DNA of 8,038 nucleotides from an uncultured bacterium (GCA_937895305.1 CALAXS010000385.1:1-8038); one strand, 5' to 3'; shown: positions 1 through 6,267, numbered from the stretch's first letter. The notes: generated by a model not told the origin, from the letters alone. A program made the numbers and translations.

Positions 1-967
1 AATAGGATGAACGAATGGAATCTCGCAAGGCACGGATGCCCTCATAGTTTCCTGGCAAGAAGGGTTTGGTGCACTCCTGTGGCGTGTAGAGAGAGGTTAA
101 ACCTTGAACCGTCAATAGCGTGCCATCCTGCAATGCTTGGTGCCAGCGAAACAAGTCCTCCGTATTTGTTACGAGGCCACCATTCCCAATCAGACCCCAA
201 GATGGACCGGGCCAGGTCAATGGCGATCTGCGATCCCTCCCTTTGTTGTCGTACGCGCTTGCGACTCCTACTTCTCGAAAACTCTTATCTCCATAGAAAC
301 CGGTGTGTTTCATTGCCGCCGGCTCGAAGATATGCGTTCGAAGGTATTCCGTCCACGATAGTGCGGAAACCTTCTCGATGATCGCCGCCAGAAGCGTATA
401 GCCGGAGTTTGAGTATCGGAACTCCAATCCAGGTGCCGCCACAGGTCTTGCGTTCAGTATGGTTTCGAGAGCCTTTTCTTTTGATATTTCGGAAAAGTCA
501 CCACCATGAAATGCGTCGAGGCCAGACGTGTGGGTAAGCAACTGATGAATCGTGATAGATGACTTGTCGTGCGTCACGCCGGGAAAATGATCTGCAAGCG
601 TGTCGTTGAGAGCAAGTTTTCCCGCGTCGACCAACTGAAGTACCGCCACTGCTGTAAACGGTTTAGCAAGGGAGCCAGAATCGAACACCGTCAGGGGTGC
701 GTTGGGGCGACCGCTATCGCGATGAGCCAGGCCATACCCCTTGTGAAGGAGTACTTCGCCTCCCTGGGCAACCAGTATGACGCCAGAAAAGTCACCGCTG
801 GACGCGCTCAGAATCGCCCGGTCAAGCGCCTTGCCGTTTTCACCCAATACGATGGTTGTGCCGGGATTCGATGGATCCGGGGTCGGATCTTCGCGCGCTT
901 CTGCGCACGCGGCTACAAGCACAAGTGCGGCGTACCAAGTCAGCATTAAGCAACTACTTTTCTGCAT
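1..967 (-). CDS. Beta-lactamase-family serine hydrolase, predicted lipoprotein (C-terminus off the window)
   Basis: The minus strand is open from an ATG at 967 to the left edge, giving 322 residues without a stop. Residues 1-21 form a lipoprotein signal peptide: MQK, a hydrophobic stretch, and the lipobox L-V-A-A-C with Cys21 as the likely lipidated residue. A low-complexity linker (about 22-38) follows. The serine beta-lactamase/DD-peptidase motifs are in order: S-L-A-K at 99-102 (nucleophile Ser99, Lys102), H-T-S-G-L at 146-150, Y-S-N at 185-187, and a GNGGLVT stretch near 261-267 typical of the PF00144 family. The C-terminal HxG/KTG-type motif would lie beyond the edge. A ribosome binding site, GAAGGAG, sits 8 bases before the ATG and supports this start. 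The gene is divergent from the nadC operon. Substrate is unknown: a peptidase, esterase or cell-wall enzyme is as likely as drug hydrolysis. Family assignment is firm; function is not. Confidence 0.93.
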   Translation of the reverse strand, partial: MQKSSCLMLTWYAALVLVAACAEAREDPTPDPSNPGTTIVLGENGKALDRAILSASSGDFSGVILVAQGGEVLLHKGYGLAHRDSGRPNAPLTVFDSGSLAKPFTAVAVLQLVDAGKLALNDTLADHFPGVTHDKSSITIHQLLTHTSGLDAFHGGDFSEISKEKALETILNARPVAAPGLEFRYSNSGYTLLAAIIEKVSALSWTEYLRTHIFEPAAMKHTGFYGDKSFREVGVASAYDNKGRDRRSPLTWPGPSWGLIGNGGLVTNTEDLFRWHQALQDGTLLTVQGLTSLYTPQECTKPFLPGNYEGIRALRDSIRSSY

Positions 968-1023
968 ATAAACGGCTCCTTCTTCGATCACCGATGTTAT
1001 TCAACGCGGTACCTTATTATTCA

Positions 1024-1140
1024 TTAATAACACCCCCCTTTCACAGCTCCAGCCACGAATGAACCAACGGGTGTACCTATAAATGTATCAACAATAGACC
1101 CTACAGCACCTACCGGTTGTTCGCGCAGAAGCTTACACAT
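1024..1140 (-). CDS. Possible small glycine-rich hydrophobic peptide (38 aa), weak call
   Basis: A 38-residue ORF runs from an ATG at 1140 to a TAA at 1024, between tRNA-Ser and the serine hydrolase. After a charged start (MCKLLREQ) it has glycines spaced three or four residues apart in a hydrophobic background (V-G-A-V-G and then G-T-P-V-G-S-F-V-A-G-A-V-K-G-G), a glycine-zipper-like pattern, and ends G-G-C-Y. A TTGACA hexamer and a 19-bp palindrome lie just upstream. Against it: there is no well-placed Shine-Dalgarno sequence, no good -10 box, and the reading frame stays open upstream into the tRNA, so it may be chance or the remnant of a longer gene. I do not recognise a family. Confidence 0.2.
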   Translation of the reverse strand: MCKLLREQPVGAVGSIVDTFIGTPVGSFVAGAVKGGCY

Positions 1141-1164
1141 GGCAATCGCCCAAAACCTTGTCAA

Positions 1165-1183
1165 TGCACGACATTGTCGTGCA
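1165..1183. repeat. 19-bp perfect palindrome (8-bp arms, 3-nt centre)
   Basis: TGCACGAC, the centre ATT, then GTCGTGCA. It could be a regulator binding site or an RNA hairpin. On the minus strand it is followed directly by TTGACA (1164-1159), a consensus -35 hexamer, and lies downstream of the tRNA. No T-rich tract follows it on either strand, so it is not a classic rho-independent terminator. Confidence 0.5.
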
Positions 1184-1189
1184 GACGTA

Positions 1190-1210
1190 GCACCCGTGTA
1201 GACTGGGTGC
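1190..1210 (-). other. Hairpin downstream of tRNA-Ser
   Basis: GCACCC and GGGTGC form a 6-bp stem with a 9-nt loop. On the minus strand it begins 10 bases after the encoded CCA, and the intervening bases are TTTTATTATT. The T-rich tract precedes the hairpin rather than following it, so it does not have terminator layout. It may help 3'-end processing of the tRNA transcript, but this is a guess. Confidence 0.3.
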
Positions 1211-1220
1211 AATAATAAAA

Positions 1221-1304
1221 TGGCGGAGGAGACAGGACTCGAACCTGCAAGCCCGAGGGCGGTAGTTTTCAAGACTACTGCATTACCAATTATGCTACTC
1301 CTCC
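1221..1304 (-). tRNA. tRNA-Ser(UGA), CCA encoded
   Basis: The 84-nt cloverleaf folds completely on the minus strand. The acceptor stem is GGAGGAG paired with CTCCTCC, followed by discriminator G and an encoded CCA. The D arm is GCAT/ATGC with an AATTGGTA loop. The anticodon arm is GTAGT/ACTAC with the loop CTTGAAA, anticodon TGA, which reads serine codon UCA. The variable region is 13 nt and can form a small GCC/GGC arm. The T arm is GCAGG/CCTGT with the loop TTCGAGT. G1-C72, G2-C71 and G73 agree with serine identity. The variable arm is short and the 4-bp D stem is unusual for bacterial tRNA-Ser, but U8, A15-U48, G18-G19, U33 and the T loop are all intact. Confidence 0.92.
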
Positions 1305-1316
1305 GACGCGTGGTGT

Positions 1317-1322
1317 ATTGTA
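1317..1322 (-). promoter_or_regulatory. Candidate -10 box for tRNA-Ser
   Basis: On the minus strand TACAAT (5 of 6 matches to TATAAT) lies 12 bases before the tRNA 5' end, which would give a leader of only a few bases. No convincing -35 box stands at 16-18 bp upstream, so the call is tentative. Confidence 0.35.
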
Positions 1323-1375
1323 CGGACTTCGTGTGGGTCAGATCTACTTTACCCTCGAAGCTTCTTTACTCCGTA

Positions 1376-1384
1376 TGCTACACT
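1376..1384 (+). promoter_or_regulatory. Candidate extended -10 promoter for the nadC operon
   Basis: TGCTACACT fits an extended -10 (TGn followed by TACACT, 4 of 6 matches) and would start transcription about 20 bases before the nadC ATG. No good -35 hexamer is visible. The 107-bp gap between tRNA-Ser and nadC is the only sizeable space before the operon, so a promoter is expected here. Confidence 0.3.
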
Positions 1385-1410
1385 CGGAGAGCAGTTGTGA
1401 AGGAGACCTC

Positions 1411-2247
1411 ATGGAACGCACAGTAGAAACGATTATCCGTATGGCCCTCGACGAAGATGTCGCACATGGCGATGGTACGACCTTGTCCACTGTACCGCTT
1501 GGTTCACGATGCCATACCAGCCTCATTGCAAAATCCGACGGTATACTGAGTGGTATTACCGTATTTCGTTGCGCTTTCGAATTGGTCGGTTCCGATGTAG
1601 AAAAATGGGAAGCCCTGGACGATGGTGCCAGCTTTAAAGCGGGCGATCGTATCGCTTACTTCGAAGGGCGTACCCGTGGTGTGTTGACCGCAGAACGGGT
1701 CGCCATGAACTTCCTCCAGCACCTTTCCGGTGTAGCGACTACAACCCATAATTTTGTCGAAGCAGTAGGGGATCTCCCGGCGCGCATTGCCGATACCCGC
1801 AAGACCACGCCCATGCTACGTGTACTTGAAAAGGCCGCTGTGCGCCATGGGGGCGGGGTGAATCACCGCTTCAACCTGGCCGACGGTATCCTTATCAAAG
1901 AAAATCACATTATCGCAGCAGGCGGTATTACCGAAGCGATTCACGGTGCCCGCGGCCGCGCACACCATCTTCAGCGTGTTGAAATCGAAGTCGAAACCCT
2001 TGAAGAACTGGACCTGGCACTGAGTGCCGGAGCAGACGCTATTCTCCTCGACAATATGGATAACGACACCCTGCGAAAAGCCGTCGCTAAAGTGGCAGGC
2101 AAAGACATTCTCCTCGAAGCCAGTGGCAACATGACCCTGGACCGGGTGCGTGGTGTAGCAGAAACGGGTGTTAACCTTATTTCGGTGGGAGCATTAACCC
2201 ATTCCTCCCCGGCGGTGGATATTTCCCTGCTCATCGAAAATGTCTGA
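1411..2247 (+). CDS. nadC: Nicotinate-nucleotide pyrophosphorylase (carboxylating), NadC
   Basis: Quinolinate phosphoribosyltransferase converts quinolinate and PRPP to nicotinate mononucleotide, CO2 and pyrophosphate, in cytoplasmic de novo NAD synthesis. The 278-residue product has the usual length and all the hallmark stretches: T-R-K-T-T-P at 129-134, HGGGVNHRFNLADGILIKENH at about 146-166 (active-site Lys and Arg residues), E-I-E-V-E at 191-195, L-L-D-N at 212-215 and E-A-S-G-N at 236-240. The ATG at 1411 was chosen because GAAGGAG stands 5 bases ahead of it and the protein starts as family members do. An in-frame TTG at 1318 would add 31 unrelated residues and run back almost to the tRNA. 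It is the first gene of the proposed operon; its stop codon overlaps birA by 8 bp. No quinolinate synthase or aspartate oxidase gene is in the window. Confidence 0.96.
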   Translation: MERTVETIIRMALDEDVAHGDGTTLSTVPLGSRCHTSLIAKSDGILSGITVFRCAFELVGSDVEKWEALDDGASFKAGDRIAYFEGRTRGVLTAERVAMNFLQHLSGVATTTHNFVEAVGDLPARIADTRKTTPMLRVLEKAAVRHGGGVNHRFNLADGILIKENHIIAAGGITEAIHGARGRAHHLQRVEIEVETLEELDLALSAGADAILLDNMDNDTLRKAVAKVAGKDILLEASGNMTLDRVRGVAETGVNLISVGALTHSSPAVDISLLIENV

Positions 2248-2995
2248 CACCCCCTCCATAGACGATTTCATGTGTGGTGGCTTTCAAAAGCATTCCTGCC
2301 TCAAGACCATCCGCCTCATGGCAGAGACCGAATCCACCAACACCCTCGCGCTCGAAGCCCAAAAGGACGGTGCCCCATTCCTGGCTGATGTACAGACCGC
2401 AGGCCGGGGTCGCCGCGGCAACGACTGGCACAGTGCCCCCGGCAAAGGGCTCTGGCTGAGTGTGTGCCTCAAGGGGGAGCCGCAGGGCCTTACCTTCCTC
2501 GCTGCCCTTGCCCTCCTCGATACCCTTAGCGATCTTGCAGAAAAAATGAACTGCAAAACCCGACCCACGATTAAATGGCCCAACGACCTCCTCTGGGACG
2601 GTAAAAAATGCGCCGGTATCCTTGTGGAACATCGCAACGGCTACTGCGCCCTTGGCATTGGGCTCAACGTGAATCATAGCCAGGCCGATTTTCCCGACGA
2701 ACTACAACCCACCGCCACCTCCCTCGCTATTGCCACAGGCCAAAGCCTCGACCGCAAGCAAGTCCTCACCGCCCTCCTCAAACACCTCAATCTACAGGTT
2801 AAGGCCCACCGAACCGGACAGCAAGAGCAGATATGGAAACGTTGGTCCAAGGCCTGTAATGTCATAAATCACACCATTTCATGTTCCCAAGGCACCGGAA
2901 TCGTTCAAGAGCTTAATCGGGATGGATCACTACAAGTCCTTATGGATAAAGAGCTTGTGCGAATTACTGACGGAATCACCATCCTCCAACAATAG
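2240..2995 (+). CDS. birA: Biotin--[acetyl-CoA-carboxylase] ligase, BirA type without the DNA-binding domain
   Basis: The enzyme activates biotin with ATP and attaches it to the biotin carboxyl carrier protein of acetyl-CoA carboxylase. The catalytic domain is clear: E-T-E-S-T-N at 29-34, the biotinyl-AMP loop G-R-G-R-R-G at 55-60, K-W-P-N-D-L-L at 112-118, G-K-K-C-A-G-I-L-V-E at 121-130 and G-I-G-L-N-V-N at 139-145. A small C-terminal barrel-like domain (about 217-251) follows. At 251 residues there is no N-terminal helix-turn-helix, so this should be a ligase only and not the biotin operon repressor. The start at 2240 overlaps the end of nadC, which suggests translational coupling. No strong Shine-Dalgarno sequence is visible, and the ATG at 2270 is a possible alternative. 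A 76-bp gap precedes coaX. Confidence 0.94.
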   Translation: MSDTPSIDDFMCGGFQKHSCLKTIRLMAETESTNTLALEAQKDGAPFLADVQTAGRGRRGNDWHSAPGKGLWLSVCLKGEPQGLTFLAALALLDTLSDLAEKMNCKTRPTIKWPNDLLWDGKKCAGILVEHRNGYCALGIGLNVNHSQADFPDELQPTATSLAIATGQSLDRKQVLTALLKHLNLQVKAHRTGQQEQIWKRWSKACNVINHTISCSQGTGIVQELNRDGSLQVLMDKELVRITDGITILQQ

Positions 2996-3071
2996 AGAAA
3001 TACTTGCTCACCCCCTCCATACACTTGCTATGGTAGTGGCTCAAGCGGGAAAAATAAGAAAGAAGCAGCCC

Positions 3072-3848
3072 ATGCTCCTCGTTATTGATGTTGGCAATTC
3101 AAATACCGTACTCGGTCTTTACGAAGGGGATACCCTCCGTGAACACTGGCGCGTTGTTACCCATAACTACCGTACCAGCGACGAGCTACGTATTCTTTTT
3201 CTCATGCTACTCACCACCTCCGGAGTCGACCCCAAGGCCGTATCCGGCTGCTGTATTTCCAGCGTCGTACCCCAATTGAACATGGCACTCCAGCAGGTTT
3301 GCCACGACGCATTCGGTGTTACCCCCCTCATGGTCGGACCCGGTGTAAAGACGGGCATGGTCATCCAGGTGGATAACCCCAAAGAAGTCGGCGCAGACCG
3401 CATCGTAAACTCAGTGGGTGCCATCAGTAAATACGACGGTGCGCTCATTGTTATTGACTTTGGCACCGCCACCACCTTCGATGTGGTCACCGCGAAAGCC
3501 GAATGGAAGGGCGGGGTCATCGTCCCCGGTGTACAACTTTCCGCAGATGCACTATTTGAGCATTGCGCCAAACTACCCCGCGTCGAGATGTCCATACCCA
3601 AGTATGTCATCGGTACAGACACCGTGGGTAATATCCGCAGCGGTCTCACCTATGGCTACGCTGATCTGGTTCAGGGACTGACCCGACGCATGATGGACGA
3701 GATGGATGAAGAAGCAACCGTGGTCGCCACGGGGGGCCTCGCAGCACTCATTGCAGAAATTAACGACAGTATCGATGTGGTCGATCCCTGGCTTACCCTG
3801 GACGGACTTAAGGCGGTATTCACACGCAACTCAAAGGATACTCCATGA
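3072..3848 (+). CDS. coaX: Type III pantothenate kinase, CoaX
   Basis: Type III pantothenate kinase phosphorylates pantothenate with ATP, the first step of coenzyme A synthesis, in the cytoplasm. The 258-residue product carries the ASKHA-fold signatures: D-V-G-N-S-N-T at 6-12 (phosphate 1 loop, catalytic Asp6), G-A-D-R at 107-110, D-F-G-T-A-T-T at 129-135 and A-T-G-G-L at 219-223. The start at 3072 places the conserved LLVIDVGNSNT motif at the N-terminus as in other CoaX proteins. The frame is open further upstream (ATG at 3030 and 2922, the latter inside birA), but that sequence is not family-like. The ribosome binding site is weak (purine-rich AAGAAAGAAG). The stop overlaps the next gene in an ATGA. 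Pairing with birA is common in bacteria that use CoaX. Confidence 0.94.
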   Translation: MLLVIDVGNSNTVLGLYEGDTLREHWRVVTHNYRTSDELRILFLMLLTTSGVDPKAVSGCCISSVVPQLNMALQQVCHDAFGVTPLMVGPGVKTGMVIQVDNPKEVGADRIVNSVGAISKYDGALIVIDFGTATTFDVVTAKAEWKGGVIVPGVQLSADALFEHCAKLPRVEMSIPKYVIGTDTVGNIRSGLTYGYADLVQGLTRRMMDEMDEEATVVATGGLAALIAEINDSIDVVDPWLTLDGLKAVFTRNSKDTP

Positions 3849-4429
3849 AGTGGTGCATCCCCAGTATGCTTCTCCTCCTGAGTGCCTGTAGCGAACCCAT
3901 CCAACAGCACAGTACCGAAGTGCCGGAAGAAAGTATGCCCATACCTGTAAACGATGCATACAGCCAAAGCGAAACGGTTATCAGTGGTATCGATCTTTTT
4001 CTCTGGGGCAAAGCTATCGCCGAATTGGAGCAAAGCCCGGTCTTCAAGCTTCACGCGCGTCAGGCTGCGGCAATGAACGAAGCAGGCTACCGCTTTGAAG
4101 ACGCAGAAGCCTGGGCCTACAACAACGAGACCGGTGCCGAAGAATTTCACCTCAACGCGACCCGGGGCATATTCAAGCAAAATGAACAAGCCTACCTCGA
4201 AGGCGAAGTCCGTGCCAATACAGGCACCATGAACTTCGCCATGCAAGACATCACCTGGGCCATTAAAGAAGACGGTACCAGCTACGCCTGGACCGAGAAG
4301 CCCCTCACGGTCAGTGGGGACGAAATGAAAATCGATGCCGAAGGACTTGAATTATTTCCAGACGAACAACGTCTGCTATTAAAGAATATTCACGGGACCA
4401 TCCAACTAGGAGCCATGGGAATCCAATGA
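3845..4429 (+). CDS. lptC: LptC-like LPS export protein, predicted lipoprotein
   Basis: The 194-residue product starts with a short lipoprotein signal, M-K-W then a hydrophobic run ending L-S-A-C, making Cys15 the probable lipid attachment site. Residues about 64-194 show the alternating beta-strand pattern of LptC (PF06835): S-P-V-F-K-L-H-A near 64-71, then R-F-E-D-A-E-A-W-A-Y, F-H-L-N-A-T-R-G and a Y-L-E-G-E-V segment near 117-122 that resembles the LptA/LptC beta-jellyroll repeat. LptC receives LPS from the LptBFG transporter and passes it to LptA in the periplasm. The E. coli protein has a single transmembrane helix, so a lipid anchor would be a different attachment. It overlaps coaX upstream and the lptA-like gene downstream by ATGA. 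The assignment rests on fold pattern and position beside LptA and LptB rather than strong motifs. Confidence 0.7.
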   Translation: MKWCIPSMLLLLSACSEPIQQHSTEVPEESMPIPVNDAYSQSETVISGIDLFLWGKAIAELEQSPVFKLHARQAAAMNEAGYRFEDAEAWAYNNETGAEEFHLNATRGIFKQNEQAYLEGEVRANTGTMNFAMQDITWAIKEDGTSYAWTEKPLTVSGDEMKIDAEGLELFPDEQRLLLKNIHGTIQLGAMGIQ

Positions 4430-5295
4430 AAAAACACATCACTCTCTTTATTGCGTTATGTTTTTGCCTGAATGCTATTGCACAGGAAACGGGCAGTTAC
4501 ACCAAAATGGAAGTTAACGCCGGACTCGCAAAAATTAATTTTAAGACAGGCGGCATAGAAGAGCTTTCTGGCGACGTGGAAATCACGCTCCACTCTGACG
4601 ATCCCAACGAAAAGCCTATGCCCATCAAGGCCCAGACCATGACCTTCTCCTTTGATGAAGGGGAGACCCAACCTTCGCGTATGGTCATGGACGGTGCTGT
4701 CTCCGTGAGGCATGCCGATGCGACTATCACCGCAGGCCACGGCGTATACAATCTAAAAAGTGGAAGCGTCGTCTTTTCGGGCGGACCCTATATTGTCATG
4801 TCCAACGGTAACCGCATTAAAGGGACCAAGATTACAATCAATATGAGCACTGGCGAATCTGAAATCGAGGGGATGCAGGCCGATGAAATCGATACCCAGG
4901 CCCTCGGTGGTAGTGGTCCTGCGGATCCGGCACTGCTACGGGACATCGATGTACTCAACTGGGACGGATTCATAACAGCATTCAAGGCCGACAACAAGAG
5001 CGACCAGCCCACCCCCGGAAAACAGATCGCTGTTCTCCTCGATGCGAGCCAGCGCCAGGCCCTGCCCAACGCATCCAACGAACAGCTCCTTGGTATGAAG
5101 GCCAACCTCCTCAAGCTCATCAACAAGAACATTGAAAATCCAAAGTTCTATCTGGATGCAGCATGGGAAGGCAAGACCATTTCCGAAGCAGCACAGAATC
5201 TGCTGGTCAAGGCCAACCGCAGTCCCGAAGAAGGCAAGCAGATGAACCGATTGCTCCTTGATGCGGCGTATCCTGGTATATTCAAATCAAACTAA
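4426..5295 (+). CDS. lptA: LptA/OstA-like periplasmic LPS transport protein with C-terminal extension
   Basis: The 289-residue product has a cleavable signal peptide (KKH, hydrophobic core, A-I-A at 17-19 with cleavage before Gln20). Residues about 27-150 form an OstA/LptA-type beta domain (PF03968): G-G-I-E-E-L-S-G-D-V-E-I-T near 42-54, P-I-K-A-Q-T-M-T-F near 66-74, M-D-G-A-V-S-V near 88-94, A-T-I-T-A-G-H-G-V-Y near 99-108 and V-V-F-S-G-G near 115-120. LptA bridges the periplasm and carries LPS to the outer membrane LptDE complex. The family is usually about 160-200 residues; here an extra 125 residues (about 165-289), largely helix-like and charged, follow a G-G-S-G-P linker. I do not recognise this extension. 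ATGA overlap with lptC upstream; a mobile insert lies just after the stop codon. Confidence 0.75.
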   Translation: MKKHITLFIALCFCLNAIAQETGSYTKMEVNAGLAKINFKTGGIEELSGDVEITLHSDDPNEKPMPIKAQTMTFSFDEGETQPSRMVMDGAVSVRHADATITAGHGVYNLKSGSVVFSGGPYIVMSNGNRIKGTKITINMSTGESEIEGMQADEIDTQALGGSGPADPALLRDIDVLNWDGFITAFKADNKSDQPTPGKQIAVLLDASQRQALPNASNEQLLGMKANLLKLINKNIENPKFYLDAAWEGKTISEAAQNLLVKANRSPEEGKQMNRLLLDAAYPGIFKSN

Positions 5296-5300
5296 CTACA
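5290..5300. repeat. Left copy of 11-bp direct repeat (target-site duplication)
   Basis: AACTAACTACA, containing the lptA stop codon (TAA at 5293-5295), recurs exactly at 5467-5477. The match ends at both sides after exactly 11 bases, as expected for a duplication made by insertion. Confidence 0.7.
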
Positions 5301-5466
5301 GTATTGTCCAATATAGAATTGAGGAATTTGTGAGCAGGTTTGTCAATAAAGGCAGAACACCACTTTGTGTAACACATGGCCCTAACCTTACCCGTCATTG
5401 CGAGGGCAAGCGAGGCGTGCATATTAGAGTCAAAGGTATTACACTGGATTTTCCTGGACAGCAATG
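5301..5466. mobile_element. 166-bp MITE-like insertion between lptA and lptB
   Basis: The insert is bounded by perfect 11-bp direct repeats. TGTCCA at 5305-5310 and TGGACA at 5455-5460 are matching inverted hexamers close to each end; the outer bases (GTATTG and, reversed, CATTGC) are only partly alike. Its first 56 bases recur at the right edge of the window (7982-8038) with about 46 identities and one gap, including a 17-base identical run AATTTGTGAGCAGGTTT. It encodes no convincing protein. An internal stretch, CCGTCATTGCGAGG near 5392, resembles dispersed palindromic repeats seen in other bacteria. Eleven-base duplications are within the range known for IS4-group transposases, but the mobilising enzyme is not visible. 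Without the insert the lptA-lptB spacer would be 18 bp. Confidence 0.65.
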
Positions 5467-5477
5467 AACTAACTACA
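5467..5477. repeat. Right copy of 11-bp direct repeat (target-site duplication)
   Basis: Second exact copy of AACTAACTACA, 13 bases before the lptB start codon. Confidence 0.7.
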
Positions 5478-5490
5478 CTTACGGATACCC

Positions 5491-6243
5491 ATGAGTAAAG
5501 CCCCAAAAAACAAAGACTACCTCCTGCGCACTGAAGGCCTGGTAAAGGCTTTCAAGAAACGTACCGTTGTGCGTGATGTCTCCATCGGCATACGCCCTGG
5601 CGAAGTGGTCGGTCTCCTTGGCCCTAACGGTGCAGGGAAGACAACCACCTTCAGCATGACTGTAGGCTTGCTCAAACCGGACGCAGGTGCCATCTATTAC
5701 AACAATCAGAACGTAACCAAACTACCCATGTATAAACGTGCCCGTGAAGGCATGGCCTACCTGCCCCAGGAAGCCTCGGTCTTTCGCCAGCTCTCCGTTC
5801 GACAAAACCTCATGGCCATCCTCGAATATCAGAAACTAAGCAAGACCGAACGAAACGAACGGGCGGACTGGTTGCTCGAAGAGCTGTCCATCACCCACCT
5901 CGCCAATAGCCCGGCCTATACCCTCTCGGGCGGCGAACGCCGTCGAACCGAGATCGCACGTGCACTCGTGACCGACCCCAAGATTTTTCTCCTCGACGAG
6001 CCCTTCGCTGGCATCGACCCCATCGCCGTCGCGGACCTGCAGGAAACCGTCGTCAACCTGTCAAAGTTGGGGATAGGTGTTCTCATCACCGACCACAATG
6101 TCCGTGAAACCCTGCACATTGCCGACCGTGCTTACATCATCAGCGCGGGTGAAGTCATCAAGTCCGGCACCCCCGAAGAAATCGCCGAAGATGAAAAAGT
6201 GCGCCAAGTCTATTTGGGCGAACATTTCCAGATGAACACCTGA
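5491..6243 (+). CDS. lptB: LPS export ABC transporter ATP-binding protein, LptB
   Basis: LptB is the cytoplasmic ATPase dimer that powers extraction of LPS by LptFG from the inner membrane. The 250-residue product shows a full nucleotide-binding domain: Walker A G-P-N-G-A-G-K-T at 44-51, Q-loop Gln93 in L-P-Q-E-A-S-V-F, signature L-S-G-G-E at 145-149, Walker B I-F-L-L-D-E at 165-170 and the switch histidine in T-D-H at 200-202. The P-F-A-G-I-D-P stretch after Walker B and the C-terminal Y-L-G-E-H-F are typical of LptB and separate it from branched-chain amino acid ATPases. The permeases LptF and LptG are not in the window. Only a weak GGA lies before the ATG. The gap to lptA is widened by the mobile insert, so its expression may depend on read-through. 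Confidence 0.95.
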   Translation: MSKAPKNKDYLLRTEGLVKAFKKRTVVRDVSIGIRPGEVVGLLGPNGAGKTTTFSMTVGLLKPDAGAIYYNNQNVTKLPMYKRAREGMAYLPQEASVFRQLSVRQNLMAILEYQKLSKTERNERADWLLEELSITHLANSPAYTLSGGERRRTEIARALVTDPKIFLLDEPFAGIDPIAVADLQETVVNLSKLGIGVLITDHNVRETLHIADRAYIISAGEVIKSGTPEEIAEDEKVRQVYLGEHFQMNT

Positions 6244-6267
6244 TAACGACCTGACAGGAAAAGCACT

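Noticed and set aside
7..949. Plus-strand ORFs in the first kilobase (for example 7-381 and 569-949)
   Set aside because: The minus strand is open throughout and encodes a protein with ordered SxxK, YxN and GG-L-V-T motifs. The plus-strand frames lack any family pattern.
1165..1210. Rho-independent terminator for tRNA-Ser
   Set aside because: Two hairpins are present, but neither is followed by a T-rich run on the minus strand; the only T-rich tract lies before the first hairpin.
1024..1272. 82-residue minus-strand ORF starting inside the tRNA
   Set aside because: Its first third is tRNA-Ser sequence read as protein. Only the downstream 38 codons are kept, as a weak candidate.
1221..1304. 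Selenocysteine or stop-suppressing tRNA, suggested by the odd shape
   Set aside because: The anticodon is UGA in the 5'-to-3' sense and reads UCA serine codons. A tRNA reading the UGA stop would need the anticodon UCA.
1318..1410. Extended nadC start at TTG 1318
   Set aside because: The added 31 residues are not NadC-like, and a strong GAAGGAG precedes the ATG at 1411.
2996..3071. Internal promoter ahead of coaX (TTGCTC at 3004 and extended -10 TGCTATGGT at 3026)
   Set aside because: The spacing is 19 bp and both boxes match poorly, so I do not list it as a feature.
5258..5467. 69-residue ORF across the lptA end and insert
   Set aside because: It is out of frame with lptA, covers the mobile insert and shows no protein-like pattern.
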